A stretch of 64,000 nucleotides of DNA, taken from Flavobacterium sp. HJJ (GTDB lineage Bacteria; Bacteroidota; Bacteroidia; Flavobacteriales; Flavobacteriaceae). Where the stretch lies: positions 1 through 64,000 of the forward strand of contig NZ_JADKPR010000021.1 of assembly GCF_015351475.1 (NCBI RefSeq), in the 5' to 3' direction. The notes under the pieces were generated by a model that was not told where the DNA came from, did no database searches, and was given only the letters and a program-made list of their open reading frames with translations. Every line of letters starts with the position of its first letter. Position 1 is the first letter of the stretch. Shown here one piece after another: positions 36,601 to 44,372 of this stretch. The position numbers and the translations under genes were made by a program.

Positions 36601-36840
36601 TGATGCATTTGCAGGAACATCTATAGCAAATTTCCCATCAAAATCAGTTGAAACTGATTTTCCCGAACCTATAACAGTGATATTTACCCCTGGAATAGTA
36701 AGCCCTTTATCATCTTTTACAACTCCCTGCACTTTTGTTTGTGCCGTAATGTAACTGCATGATAATAATAAAAACAAAATCAAAGGAATTGGTCTGTGGC
36801 TGACTTTCCAATGAATTAAATTAGACAATAGTTTTTTCAT
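33655..36840 (-). CDS. SusC/RagA-family TonB-dependent transporter, mannan locus
   Basis: This 1061-residue protein has a signal peptide ending near SYITAQ. A carboxypeptidase-regulatory-like domain follows (KVQGVVKDDKGLTIPGVNITVIGSGKSVSTDFDGKF), then a TonB box-like DVVVIGYGTVKRKD, the plug (SFDQMMQGKAAGVVINNNSGEPG, VKIRGASSLTGTNEPLYVIDGVP, IESIDILKDASATAIYGSRGANGV) and a large barrel ending RQISFGFNVEF. It imports oligosaccharides across the outer membrane using TonB energy, with the SusD lid. The susC-susD-IPT/TIG order is one transcription unit ending at the hairpin at 30879-30912. A -7-like box lies about 90 bp upstream. Confidence 0.96.
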   Translation of the reverse strand: MKKLLSNLIHWKVSHRPIPLILFLLLSCSYITAQTKVQGVVKDDKGLTIPGVNITVIGSGKSVSTDFDGKFAIDVPANASLSFSFVGFNTQKIAVDGRTTINVILKSSAEDLKDVVVIGYGTVKRKDVNSAVSSISSKDIENIKVASFDQMMQGKAAGVVINNNSGEPGGNVSVKIRGASSLTGTNEPLYVIDGVPISGDARNSSTSGRNASGNSNFSNAGNITYSPLSLINPSDIESIDILKDASATAIYGSRGANGVVLVTTKSGKKGTGKLTYENSYSISNLPKQLPSMNLSQYASHQNALATVYGLGLRPEFAHPEYLGAGTDWQKEIYQTGIMKSNQLSFSGGKDGVNYYISGGALNQEGIVIESGFKRYNFRSNIDAKLNKFIKVGANVSGTITDEKLTLNGQFNGVVATSLLSTPDVAVRELSGSFGGPISGLSFVNPVATSLLGSNTLVRKNYSGNFYTQIDLFKGLDYRFEAGGYIYDNLGQQYDPMYSLGNAVKSYANLYYNPSSGNSWNLKNMLTYRKTIGKHNFTVLAVQESNRAHWEGYSINATGFKDNSHHELAYSDLSKAIVSSPYEGDQTMSSYLGRVVYDYGDKYGISASIRADGSSKFDVGKKWGTFGAFGASWKLSNEAFMEGTKKYVDNIKFRFGWGQTGNNQIPGWSYDSNLHLVNSSMGNSYLPSNTNNANLKWETQEQTNLGLDFTMFDSKLTASVDVYNKVSKDFLYQVPLPNFLSGGGDYEGGVNPPYFNLGSMRNRGIEVTLGYSHNFTENFSWNANLNLSKYVNEVTDMLGLNIVKTMNTLAYSTVTVSRTMEGLPIGSFVGYQAEGIYRTDADLLTYGHDTNGTKTILKDGTNSLLPNFQKGDVIYKDQNNDGIIDSKDLVAIGNPNPKLTYGFTNNFKYKNIDLSIFLQGTVGNKLMNLTRASGTMNNGVGTNYLTEAADFYSADNLDGALPRPSAYDNINNAVSSRFIEDGSYLRIQNLTLGYSLPSDIISKIKLSRLRFYASAQNLYTFTNYKGYDPEVGSYNQDALLSGIDNGRYPTPRQISFGFNVEF

Positions 36841-36928
36841 AATAAAAATTTGTTAGTTAAGTTTGATAATCCCCGAAAAGGGTTATTCGGAAATTATCTT
36901 GGTATTAATTAGTATGATTTATAATTAA

Positions 36929-36936
36929 CAAATTTA
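36929..36936 (-). promoter_or_regulatory. Possible -7 box of the mannan susC operon
   Basis: Minus-strand TAAATTTG fits TAnnTTTG and would give a leader of roughly 80 nt that carries the hairpin at 36868-36901. No TTG at standard spacing was found, as would suit an activator-dependent promoter. Confidence 0.4.
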
Positions 36937-37099
36937 TAACAGTAGTAAACATTAAATTAATATTATTATATCATTTAATGATAATATATTTTCAAAATGG
37001 AAATAAAAATTACATATAATAAAATTTAGTCAATATTTTTTTATGTTATTATTATTTAAAACTTAAAATTAAAGCAATATAAACAATTATTAAAAACAA

Positions 37100-37132
37100 A
37101 AAAGTCCTTTAAATTACTTTCAAAGGACTTTT
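37100..37132 (-). terminator. Terminator of the AraC regulator gene
   Basis: The stem AAAAGTCCTTT / AAAGGACTTTT (11 bp perfect, 11-nt loop) lies 21 bp past the stop codon and is flanked by A/T runs. Confidence 0.78.
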
Positions 37133-37153
37133 CACAACATAATCACAAGTTTT

Positions 37154-38032
37154 CTACAGAATTCGCTTCAATCCTGAGAAATCATCACGGTACTGACTGG
37201 GAGTACATTTCTTAAAAGACTTAAAACTTCTGTTAAAATTTGCAATATTATTAAACCCAGATTTGAACGCAACCTCAGATATACTGAGATCTTTCTCTAC
37301 TAACCATCTGGCTGCGTAGCCAATACGAATATCATTAATATAATTGACAAATGTCTTTCCTGTGCGTTTTTTTATAAACCGATTGAAAGAAATAGTAGTC
37401 ATACTGGCAACACCGGCAACCTCTTCCAATGATAATTTCTCAGCAAAATTCTTCTGAATATAATCATAGATTAACTTCATCTTATCATACTCCTCAAAAG
37501 TATCATTTTCAACAGTAAAAGTAGACAAAAGCCTTTGATTACGAGAGTTGGCAAGATCATAGAGAATTGATATGATTTCAAGAAAATAATCCATCCCATC
37601 CAGCTTTGATATCTTTATTAACCGCGGAGTAAGCATTTCTGCTACCTGTTTTGAAAATAAAATACCATGTACAGAACGATTAAACATCTCTTTAATTGGA
37701 GTCATAATTCGCCTGGAAAGCAAAAAATCATGAAAAAGATCATTATGAAACTGAATCGTTATCTCATGAATATCTTTATTTTTACACTTATATTGTTCCC
37801 AACCATGATATAAATTCGGCCCTACCAGCACCAGCTCAACATCATCAATCTCTTCTATAGTGTCACCTACAACGCGTTTTACTCCTTTTCCGTTTAATAT
37901 AAAATTGATTTCATACTCGGGATGATAATGCACCGGATAATCAAACTCATCTTTAATCCTGTCAAAAACCAAAAAACTGTCTTGTGCCGCTAGAGGAACT
38001 ATTTCTCTGTGAAAATCTTTAAAAGCGCTCAT
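37154..38032 (-). CDS. AraC-family regulator with cupin sensor, mannan locus
   Basis: This 292-residue protein has an N-terminal cupin-like ligand domain (FDYPVHYHPEYEINFILNGKGVKRVVGDTIEEIDDVELVLVGPNLYHGWE) and a C-terminal double helix-turn-helix (about 190-290; LSLEEVAGVASMTTISFNRFIKKRTGKTFVNYINDIRIGYAARWL, then DLSISEVAFKSGFNNIANFNRSFKSFKKCTPSQYR). It lies between the divergent arms of the mannan locus: susC downstream on its own strand and the GH26-symporter-GH130 arm on the opposite strand. It is therefore the likely local activator, perhaps sensing a cytoplasmic mannan-derived sugar. This contrasts with the HTCS used by the neighbouring galactan locus. Confidence 0.92.
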   Translation of the reverse strand: MSAFKDFHREIVPLAAQDSFLVFDRIKDEFDYPVHYHPEYEINFILNGKGVKRVVGDTIEEIDDVELVLVGPNLYHGWEQYKCKNKDIHEITIQFHNDLFHDFLLSRRIMTPIKEMFNRSVHGILFSKQVAEMLTPRLIKISKLDGMDYFLEIISILYDLANSRNQRLLSTFTVENDTFEEYDKMKLIYDYIQKNFAEKLSLEEVAGVASMTTISFNRFIKKRTGKTFVNYINDIRIGYAARWLVEKDLSISEVAFKSGFNNIANFNRSFKSFKKCTPSQYRDDFSGLKRIL

Positions 38033-38106
38033 AATTCATTTATTTTTTTGCAATAATAAGATATAAATTTGATAAAATAATATTAATTCAAAAGATGTTA
38101 TTACTT

Positions 38107-38114
38107 TATCTTTG
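38107..38114 (+). promoter_or_regulatory. Possible -7 box of the GH26-symporter-GH130 arm
   Basis: TATCTTTG fits TAnnTTTG but lies about 200 bp before the GH26 ATG, within the 279-bp divergent region next to the AraC gene. No TTG at the usual distance is seen. Confidence 0.3.
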
Positions 38115-38311
38115 AAAAATGAATTTATGTTTTTGAATATAAAAATATCCTTAAAAAATATAAATCATTTTAAAATGATATTTTTTTTAACATTTTATCA
38201 AAAAATTAATATAAATATAGAATAACAGTTTTCAAAAAATACAACACTCTGAGACTTAATTCACACTAAATACAGTCTAAGCAGCACCATTAAAAACTTT
38301 TACTATAAATT

Positions 38312-39457
38312 ATGACAAAAACAAACCACATAATGTCTTTTTTATTTGTTTTGAGTGTGTTTTTCACAGCTCAATCACAGAATAGTGATACTAAATTATC
38401 ATTATCAGATAAAAAAGCGACAAAAAACACCATTCTATTATATCAAAATCTACACAGAACAAGCAATAAGGGAATCCTTTTCGGCCATCAGGATGATTTG
38501 GCATATGGCGTAAACTGGAAATATGAGGATGGACGCAGCGATGTAAAAGACGTTGTTGGAGATTATCCTGCCGTCTATGGCTGGGATTTAGGAGGACTTG
38601 AATACAAATCGGATAAAAACATCGACGGAATTCCCTTTGATAAAATGAGACAATTCATCATTGACGGACATAAAAGAGGCGGTGTTATTACTCTTAGCTG
38701 GCATTCGAACAACCCATTAACAGGTGGAAATGCCTGGGATACAACTCAAAAGTCATTGGCTTCGGCTTTGCCGGGAGGTGTTAGTCATGAAAAATATAAA
38801 GCTTGGCTGGATGAAGCAGTAAAATACATTTTAACTTTAAGGGATAATAAAGGGAATCTAATCCCAATATTATACCGTCCTTATCATGAACTTACCGGCA
38901 CTTGGTTTTGGTGGTGTAAAAACAACGGAAGCCCCGAAGAATTTAAAAAACTTTGGAAATTCACAGTTGATTATTTTCAAAAGAAAGGCCTTCATAATTT
39001 AATTTATGTATACAATACAGCTGATTTTACGTCTAAAGAAGATTTTTTAGAATACTATCCAGGGTCAGAATACGCTGATATTTTAAGCTTTGATAAATAC
39101 ATTTACAATGACCCGCTGAAAGACAATTCTTTTGTAGAAAACTGTCAAAAACAATTTGGCATAATAGATCAGATTGCCAAAGAGCAAAACAAAATCATTG
39201 CATTTGCAGAAACTGGCTATGAAGCTATTCCATATGACAAATGGTGGACAGACACTTTGATGAAAGCAATGGGAACATATAAAATATCTTATGTCTTAGT
39301 TTGGAGAAATCACGGCTGGCAGGAAAAAGAACAAAAAATGCATTATTACGCTCCTTTTAAAGGACAAGTCAGTGAAAAAGATTTTGTAGATTTCTATAAT
39401 CTAAACAACATCTTTTTTGAAAAAGATGCTGCCAAAATAAATTTATATAAAAAATAA
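38312..39457 (+). CDS. GH26 beta-mannanase, secreted
   Basis: This 381-residue enzyme has a cleavable signal peptide (IMSFLFVLSVFFTAQSQ) and no lipobox Cys, so it is probably periplasmic or released. The GH26 motifs are ILFGHQDDLAYGVNW, VYGWDLGG, LSWHSNNPLTGGNAWD, the acid/base Glu in ILYRPYHELTGTWFWWC (around 193) and the nucleophile Glu in IIAFAETGYE (around 299). GH26 members of this type cut beta-1,4-mannan, often releasing mannobiose. It leads the plus-strand arm, 24 bp before the symporter gene, consistent with making the sugar that the symporter and phosphorylase use. Confidence 0.93.
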   Translation: MTKTNHIMSFLFVLSVFFTAQSQNSDTKLSLSDKKATKNTILLYQNLHRTSNKGILFGHQDDLAYGVNWKYEDGRSDVKDVVGDYPAVYGWDLGGLEYKSDKNIDGIPFDKMRQFIIDGHKRGGVITLSWHSNNPLTGGNAWDTTQKSLASALPGGVSHEKYKAWLDEAVKYILTLRDNKGNLIPILYRPYHELTGTWFWWCKNNGSPEEFKKLWKFTVDYFQKKGLHNLIYVYNTADFTSKEDFLEYYPGSEYADILSFDKYIYNDPLKDNSFVENCQKQFGIIDQIAKEQNKIIAFAETGYEAIPYDKWWTDTLMKAMGTYKISYVLVWRNHGWQEKEQKMHYYAPFKGQVSEKDFVDFYNLNNIFFEKDAAKINLYKK

Positions 39458-39481
39458 CACCAAAAGACAACAACCTAAAAA

Positions 39482-40873
39482 ATGGAAGAAAAAATTAAAT
39501 TAAAAGAAAAAGTTGGTTACGGATTAGGAGATGCCGCCTCCTCAATGTTTTGGAAAATTTTCAGCATGTACCTAATGTTTTTTTATACAGATGTTTTTGG
39601 AATAGCACCAGCCGTTGTTGGAACAATGTTTTTAATTACACGTATCTGGGATTCCTGCTTTGACCCTTTGGTAGGTATTGCTGCAGACCGCACCAAAAGC
39701 CGTTGGGGAAAATTCAGACCTTATTTATTATGGACAGCAATTCCGTTTGCAGTAATTGGTGTACTTACTTTTTATACTCCTGATTTTGATGAAAAAGGCA
39801 AAATAATCTACGCCTATGTTACTTATTCATTAATGATGATGATTTATTCTATAATTAATGTTCCCTATGCTTCACTGCTAGGAGTAATGTCTGCTGACCG
39901 CAAAGAACGCACCACACTTTCTTCATACCGTATGGTTTTTGCATTTGGCGGAAGTCTATTGGCTTTGTGGCTAATCGAGCCTTTGGTAAATCATTTTGGC
40001 GGAAGTTTGAACTCTAAAACAGGCTGGTTATATACGATTGCCGTTTTTGGAATGATTACAACAATTTTCTTTTGGTCTTGTTTTTTTCTTACCAAAGAAA
40101 GAGTTCAGCCGTTAACTGATGAAAAACCTAATTTAAAAGAAGATTTAAATGACCTTCTTAAAAACAGACCCTGGTGGATTTTATTGGGAGCCGGAATCGG
40201 AGCATTGATATTCAATTCAATACGTGACGGAGCAGCTGTTTATTATTTTAAATACTATGTAAGCAGCACTGTAAGCTATAGTTTTAACTTTTTGGGAGAA
40301 AATTTTGCAATGACTCCAACCACACTTTATTTAGTATTAGGACAAGCGGCTAACATTATTGGTGTTATTGCTGCCACACCTATTGCTAATAAAATCGGGA
40401 AAAAGAAAACGTTCTTTGGCGCTATGGCTCTTGCTGCAGTTTTGAGTATAATTTTCTATTATTTAGGAAAAGAAGATATAATCCTTATTATGGTTTTCCA
40501 AGTACTTATTAGCATTTGTGCAGGCTGTATATTCCCTTTAATCTGGTCTATGTATGCCGATAGTGCCGATTATTCTGAATGGAAACAAGGACGAAGAGCA
40601 ACGGGACTTATTTTCTCAGCTTCTTCAATGTCTCAAAAATTTGGATGGACAATCGGCGGAGCAGCAACAGGATGGTTATTGGGATACTTTGGTTTTCAAG
40701 CCAATGTAGCACAAACATTGACCGCACAAACTGGAATACAATTAATGCTGAGCATTCTTCCTGCAATTGCAGCGGCTATCTCGGTACTTTTCATCGTTTT
40801 CTACCCCCTTTCGGAAGAAAAACTACAAGCCATTGAAGATGAACTTAATGATAAAAGAAATATAAATAAATAA
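39482..40873 (+). CDS. GPH-family (MFS) sugar:cation symporter
   Basis: This 463-residue protein has about twelve membrane segments. The N-terminal pattern KEKVGYGLGDAASSMFWKIFSMYLMFFYTDVFGI and RIWDSCFDPLVGIAADRTKSRWGKFRPYLLW are typical of the glycoside-pentoside-hexuronide:cation symporters. It probably imports mannobiose or short manno-oligosaccharides through the inner membrane. The genes on either side make (GH26) and consume (AGE, GH130) such sugars, which is the basis for the substrate call. Gaps to its neighbours are 24 and 23 bp. Confidence 0.93.
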   Translation: MEEKIKLKEKVGYGLGDAASSMFWKIFSMYLMFFYTDVFGIAPAVVGTMFLITRIWDSCFDPLVGIAADRTKSRWGKFRPYLLWTAIPFAVIGVLTFYTPDFDEKGKIIYAYVTYSLMMMIYSIINVPYASLLGVMSADRKERTTLSSYRMVFAFGGSLLALWLIEPLVNHFGGSLNSKTGWLYTIAVFGMITTIFFWSCFFLTKERVQPLTDEKPNLKEDLNDLLKNRPWWILLGAGIGALIFNSIRDGAAVYYFKYYVSSTVSYSFNFLGENFAMTPTTLYLVLGQAANIIGVIAATPIANKIGKKKTFFGAMALAAVLSIIFYYLGKEDIILIMVFQVLISICAGCIFPLIWSMYADSADYSEWKQGRRATGLIFSASSMSQKFGWTIGGAATGWLLGYFGFQANVAQTLTAQTGIQLMLSILPAIAAAISVLFIVFYPLSEEKLQAIEDELNDKRNINK

Positions 40874-40896
40874 TACCGATCTAGAAAATTCAACCT

Positions 40897-42090
40897 ATGA
40901 ATACAACAGCACTACAGCCAGATTTAAAAGAAATAAAAGCTGGACTTGAAAAACAATTTAACACCCTAATACAAACAAAAAACCAGCCTCAGGAAGGCAT
41001 TGGAAACGGCATATACACTCGCTATAAAAATCCAGTCTTAACAGCTGCACACGCTCCGCTTGAATGGAGATTTGACTTTAATCCAAATACAAATCCGCTG
41101 TTTTTGGAAAGAATTCAGATAAATGCAACATTCAATGCTGGTGCCATGAAATGGAATGATAATTATGTCCTTTCAGTGCGTGTTGAGGGAGCCGACAGAA
41201 AATCATTTTTTGCTATTGCTGAAAGCCCTAATGGAGTAGATAATTTCAAATTTTGGGACAAACCATGTGTCATACCTCAAACAGAAGAACCTGATACCAA
41301 TGTATATGACATGCGTTTAATAAAGCATGAAGACGGCTGGGTTTATGGTATTTTCTGTACTGAAAGAAAAGATCCATCCGCTCCAAAAGGCGACACCAGT
41401 ATGGCTGTTGCCAATGCAGGAATTGTACGCACCAAAGATTTAATCAACTGGGAAAGACTGCCGGATTTAGTATCAAATACAGGACAGCAGCGCAACGTGG
41501 TACTGCACCCTGAATTTGTAAACGGAAAATATGCTTTATACACCCGTCCGCAAGATGGTTTTATTGATGTTGGAAATGGCGGCGGAATAGGACTTGGCTA
41601 TATTGACGACATGACTAATCCAGTCGTAAAGGAAGAAAAAATCATTTACGGAAAACAATATCACACAGTATATGAATTGAAAAATGGTCTTGGACCAGCA
41701 CCAATTAAAACCGAAAAAGGATGGCTTCACTTGGCTCACGGTGTGCGTAACACTGCTGCAGGCCTGCGTTATACATTATACATGTTCATGACTGACCTGA
41801 ATGATATTTCAAAAGTAACTCATGCTCCTGCCGGACATTTTATGGCACCAGAAGGCATAGAAAGAGTTGGAGATGTCTCTAATGTTTTATTCTCTAATGG
41901 GTGGATTGAAGATAAAGACGGTACCGTTTTCATTTACTATGCTTCTTCAGACACAAGAATGCACGTAGCTGTTTCTTCTGTAGAAAGATTAGTAGATTAT
42001 GTTATCAATACTCCTGAAGACACTCTGACTTCTGCAGGTTCTGTAAATGCCATCATCAATCAGGTGAATAGAAACAAAGAAATTTCATAA
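40897..42090 (+). CDS. GH130 phosphorylase, likely 4-O-beta-mannosyl-glucose phosphorylase
   Basis: This 397-residue cytoplasmic protein has no signal peptide. It has the five-bladed propeller pattern of GH130, with RYKNPVLTAAHAP, FNAGAMKWNDNYVLSVRVEG, NVYDMRLIKHEDGW (candidate catalytic Asp in YDMR), PEFVNGKYALYTRPQDGF, LGPAPIKTEKGWLHLAHGVR and GDVSNVLFSNGW. Characterised members of this subgroup split 4-O-beta-D-mannosyl-D-glucose with phosphate into mannose-1-phosphate and glucose. The adjoining epimerase-like gene (2-bp gap) makes that substrate from mannobiose in the pathway known from Bacteroides fragilis. Confidence 0.93.
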   Translation: MNTTALQPDLKEIKAGLEKQFNTLIQTKNQPQEGIGNGIYTRYKNPVLTAAHAPLEWRFDFNPNTNPLFLERIQINATFNAGAMKWNDNYVLSVRVEGADRKSFFAIAESPNGVDNFKFWDKPCVIPQTEEPDTNVYDMRLIKHEDGWVYGIFCTERKDPSAPKGDTSMAVANAGIVRTKDLINWERLPDLVSNTGQQRNVVLHPEFVNGKYALYTRPQDGFIDVGNGGGIGLGYIDDMTNPVVKEEKIIYGKQYHTVYELKNGLGPAPIKTEKGWLHLAHGVRNTAAGLRYTLYMFMTDLNDISKVTHAPAGHFMAPEGIERVGDVSNVLFSNGWIEDKDGTVFIYYASSDTRMHVAVSSVERLVDYVINTPEDTLTSAGSVNAIINQVNRNKEIS

Positions 42091-42092
42091 TT

Positions 42093-43283
42093 GTGAATTC
42101 TAATTTAAAAAATCTAAAAACAGAACTAAAGCTTGAACTTCAAAGCATTCTCTCTTATTGGATGGAAAATACTTTGGACGAAAAAAACGGAGGTTTTGTC
42201 GGGCAGATAGATTACAATAATAATACAAATGATGAAGCTGAAAAAGGGTCTGTACTTAATGCGAGACTGTTATGGACCTTTTCTGCAGCTTATAAAATTT
42301 CTAAAAAACAAGACCACTTAGACACAGCTAAACGTGCTTTCGAATATATTTCGGAACATTTTTATGATAGTGAATTTGGCGGTGTTTTCTGGAGTCTTCA
42401 TTCCGATGGAACTCCAAAAGACACCAAAAACCAAATTTATGCTTTAGCCTTTGTCATTTATGGACTGAGCGAATACTATTCGGTAACCGAAGACAACAAA
42501 TCATTACATCTTGCAATTGCATTATACAATAGAATTCAAAAACATAGTTATGACAATGAAAAAGGCGGTTATTTAGAAGCTTTTACACGCGATTGGAAAC
42601 CTATAGATGACTTACGCTTAAGCGAAAAAGACGCCAACGAAAAGAAAACGATGAATACTCATCTGCACATCGTTGAAGGTTATGCCAATTTATATAAAGT
42701 CTGGAAAGACGAATCATTGCGAAAAGTCATTATAGAATTATTAGAAACTATCGAAAAATATTTTATCAATACTGAAACAGGACATCTGAGACTTTTTTTT
42801 GATGAAAATTGGATAGAGAAGAAAGACGTAATCTCCTATGGTCACGACATTGAAGCAGCCTGGCTTTTACTGCAATGTGCAGAAATTGCAGGTGATGGTA
42901 ATTTAATAGAACGATACAAAAAATATGCGGTCCAAATTGCCGATGTAACCAAAGAAGGAATTGATAAAGATGGCGGATTGTGGTATGAATTTGACCCGGA
43001 AACTAATGAATTAATTGCCGAAAAACACTGGTGGCCTCAATCCGAATTGATGATAGGCTATTTTACAGCCTGGCAGCTTACCGGCAAACAGGAATATTTG
43101 GATATAATTTTCAAAAACTGGGATTTTACACAAAAACACATCATCGACAAAAAAAATGGAGAGTGGTTTTGGGGAATTTTCAGCGATTATTCAACTATGA
43201 AAAAAGACAAAGCCGGATTCTGGAAATGTCCCTATCATAACGGAAGAGCCTGTATTGAATTAATTCACCGAATCGAAAGTTAG
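42093..43283 (+). CDS. Cellobiose 2-epimerase-like AGE-family protein
   Basis: This 396-residue protein has no signal peptide. It shows the (alpha/alpha)6 barrel pattern of the N-acylglucosamine/cellobiose 2-epimerase family: YWMENTLDEKNGGFVGQIDYNN, KGSVLNARLLWTFSAAYK, MNTHLHIVEGYANLYKVW, ISYGHDIEAAWLLLQCAEI, KHWWPQSELMIGYFTAWQ and FWKCPYHNGRACIELIHR, with the catalytic His candidates in these motifs. It should convert beta-1,4-mannobiose to mannosyl-glucose for the GH130 enzyme. The start used is GTG at 42093, 2 bp after the GH130 stop, which implies translational coupling. Confidence 0.92.
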   Translation: MNSNLKNLKTELKLELQSILSYWMENTLDEKNGGFVGQIDYNNNTNDEAEKGSVLNARLLWTFSAAYKISKKQDHLDTAKRAFEYISEHFYDSEFGGVFWSLHSDGTPKDTKNQIYALAFVIYGLSEYYSVTEDNKSLHLAIALYNRIQKHSYDNEKGGYLEAFTRDWKPIDDLRLSEKDANEKKTMNTHLHIVEGYANLYKVWKDESLRKVIIELLETIEKYFINTETGHLRLFFDENWIEKKDVISYGHDIEAAWLLLQCAEIAGDGNLIERYKKYAVQIADVTKEGIDKDGGLWYEFDPETNELIAEKHWWPQSELMIGYFTAWQLTGKQEYLDIIFKNWDFTQKHIIDKKNGEWFWGIFSDYSTMKKDKAGFWKCPYHNGRACIELIHRIES

Positions 43284-43328
43284 AAAACATCCCGTTTTAA
43301 TTTAAAGTAACCTCTAAATTTAATAATT

Positions 43329-44351
43329 ATGAAAGCATTTCTTGTATTAAGTCTTATTTTTATTACTGTGACAAATAATGCGCAGACCAACCTTATAAAA
43401 AATGCTGGTTTTGAAACTGATTTATTAAATTGGAGAGGCGAAGAAAATGCAGCTATTTCGCCTTATGATAAAAAATCAGGTAAAAACAGCTGTACCATTA
43501 CTCAGTATGTGGGAGCCGAATGGAAAGCTGTAGACCAGATTACCACTATTCCTAAAAATACAGCAGCCATCGAATTAAGCGGATGGATAAAAACTGAGGG
43601 AGTAGAAAAAGGCAAAAATGACTGGAATACCGGAAAATTTGATATTGAATTTTTAAATTCTGGTGAGAAAGGAATTAAAAACGAAAGTATCGCTTCAGTA
43701 TTAGGAACAACACCATGGTCTTTTTACAAAAAAATAATTGCTGTTCCTGCAGGAGCTTCAAAGCTTAGAGTAATGCTGGCACTAGGGCAGACTAATGGAA
43801 CTATTTTTTTTGACGATATAAAAGCTGTTGCTATTACTCAGGAGCAGATGGATAAAATACAGCAAGAAGAAAATGCAAAAAATACAGCCACAGCTTCAGG
43901 ATCGCAGACAGCAGTGTTAACAAATACCGATTTTGAAAACGGAACAGCTTCCTGGCGCGGCAATGCAGCTGTTTCAACAGCTGTTTTCAAAGAAGGCAAG
44001 GCAGCACTTGTTCTAAATTCTGCTGCTTTTGACTGGACTGGAATTGATCAGATTGCTGCTGTACCTGATAATGCTGTCTCAATAACAATTTCAGGATGGT
44101 TAAAATCAGATGCCATAAAACAGGGTAAAGATCCATGGAATAACGGATTATTCAGTGTCGAATTTACCGGAACCGGAGATCAAAAAACTGGTGATCAAAA
44201 TATTGCTTTTGTAACCGCAACAACAGACTGGACGTATTACACCAAAACATTTACGCTTCCAGCTGGAACAAAAAAATACAGAATCATGCTAGCCTTAGGA
44301 TTTGCATCGGGAACGCTTTATGCCGATGCTCTTTCAGTCGATTTCAAATAG
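43329..44351 (+). CDS. Secreted two-domain carbohydrate-binding-like protein, no catalytic domain
   Basis: This 340-residue protein has a signal peptide (MKAFLVLSLIFITVTNNAQ) and two homologous jelly-roll-like domains (about 20-170 and 195-340). Both have N.I/TDFE/AGFE...NW/SWRG at the start, the motif DQI.A/T.P.NA..I.LSGW/ISGWLK near the middle, a DxWN.G.F.EF segment and end with ...RVMLALG.T/FASGTL/IFFDDI. This resembles CBM4/CBM22-type modules. A linker of about 25 residues rich in Gln, Glu, Asn and Thr joins them. With no catalytic part, it may bind mannan in the periplasm or after release. It lies between the AGE gene and a GH26 gene. Confidence 0.82.
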   Translation: MKAFLVLSLIFITVTNNAQTNLIKNAGFETDLLNWRGEENAAISPYDKKSGKNSCTITQYVGAEWKAVDQITTIPKNTAAIELSGWIKTEGVEKGKNDWNTGKFDIEFLNSGEKGIKNESIASVLGTTPWSFYKKIIAVPAGASKLRVMLALGQTNGTIFFDDIKAVAITQEQMDKIQQEENAKNTATASGSQTAVLTNTDFENGTASWRGNAAVSTAVFKEGKAALVLNSAAFDWTGIDQIAAVPDNAVSITISGWLKSDAIKQGKDPWNNGLFSVEFTGTGDQKTGDQNIAFVTATTDWTYYTKTFTLPAGTKKYRIMLALGFASGTLYADALSVDFK

Positions 44352-44372
44352 CATCTGAATCGTACATTATTT

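Larger units (their letters stand above)
36841..37153. other. 313-bp space between susC and the AraC gene
   Basis: There is no gene here. It holds a possible susC promoter (36929-36936), an imperfect hairpin in the susC leader (36868-36901, pairing GATAAT-CCGAA with TTCGG-ATTATC with bulges) and the AraC gene terminator (37100-37132). The rest is AT-rich with no further structure seen. Confidence 0.6.
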
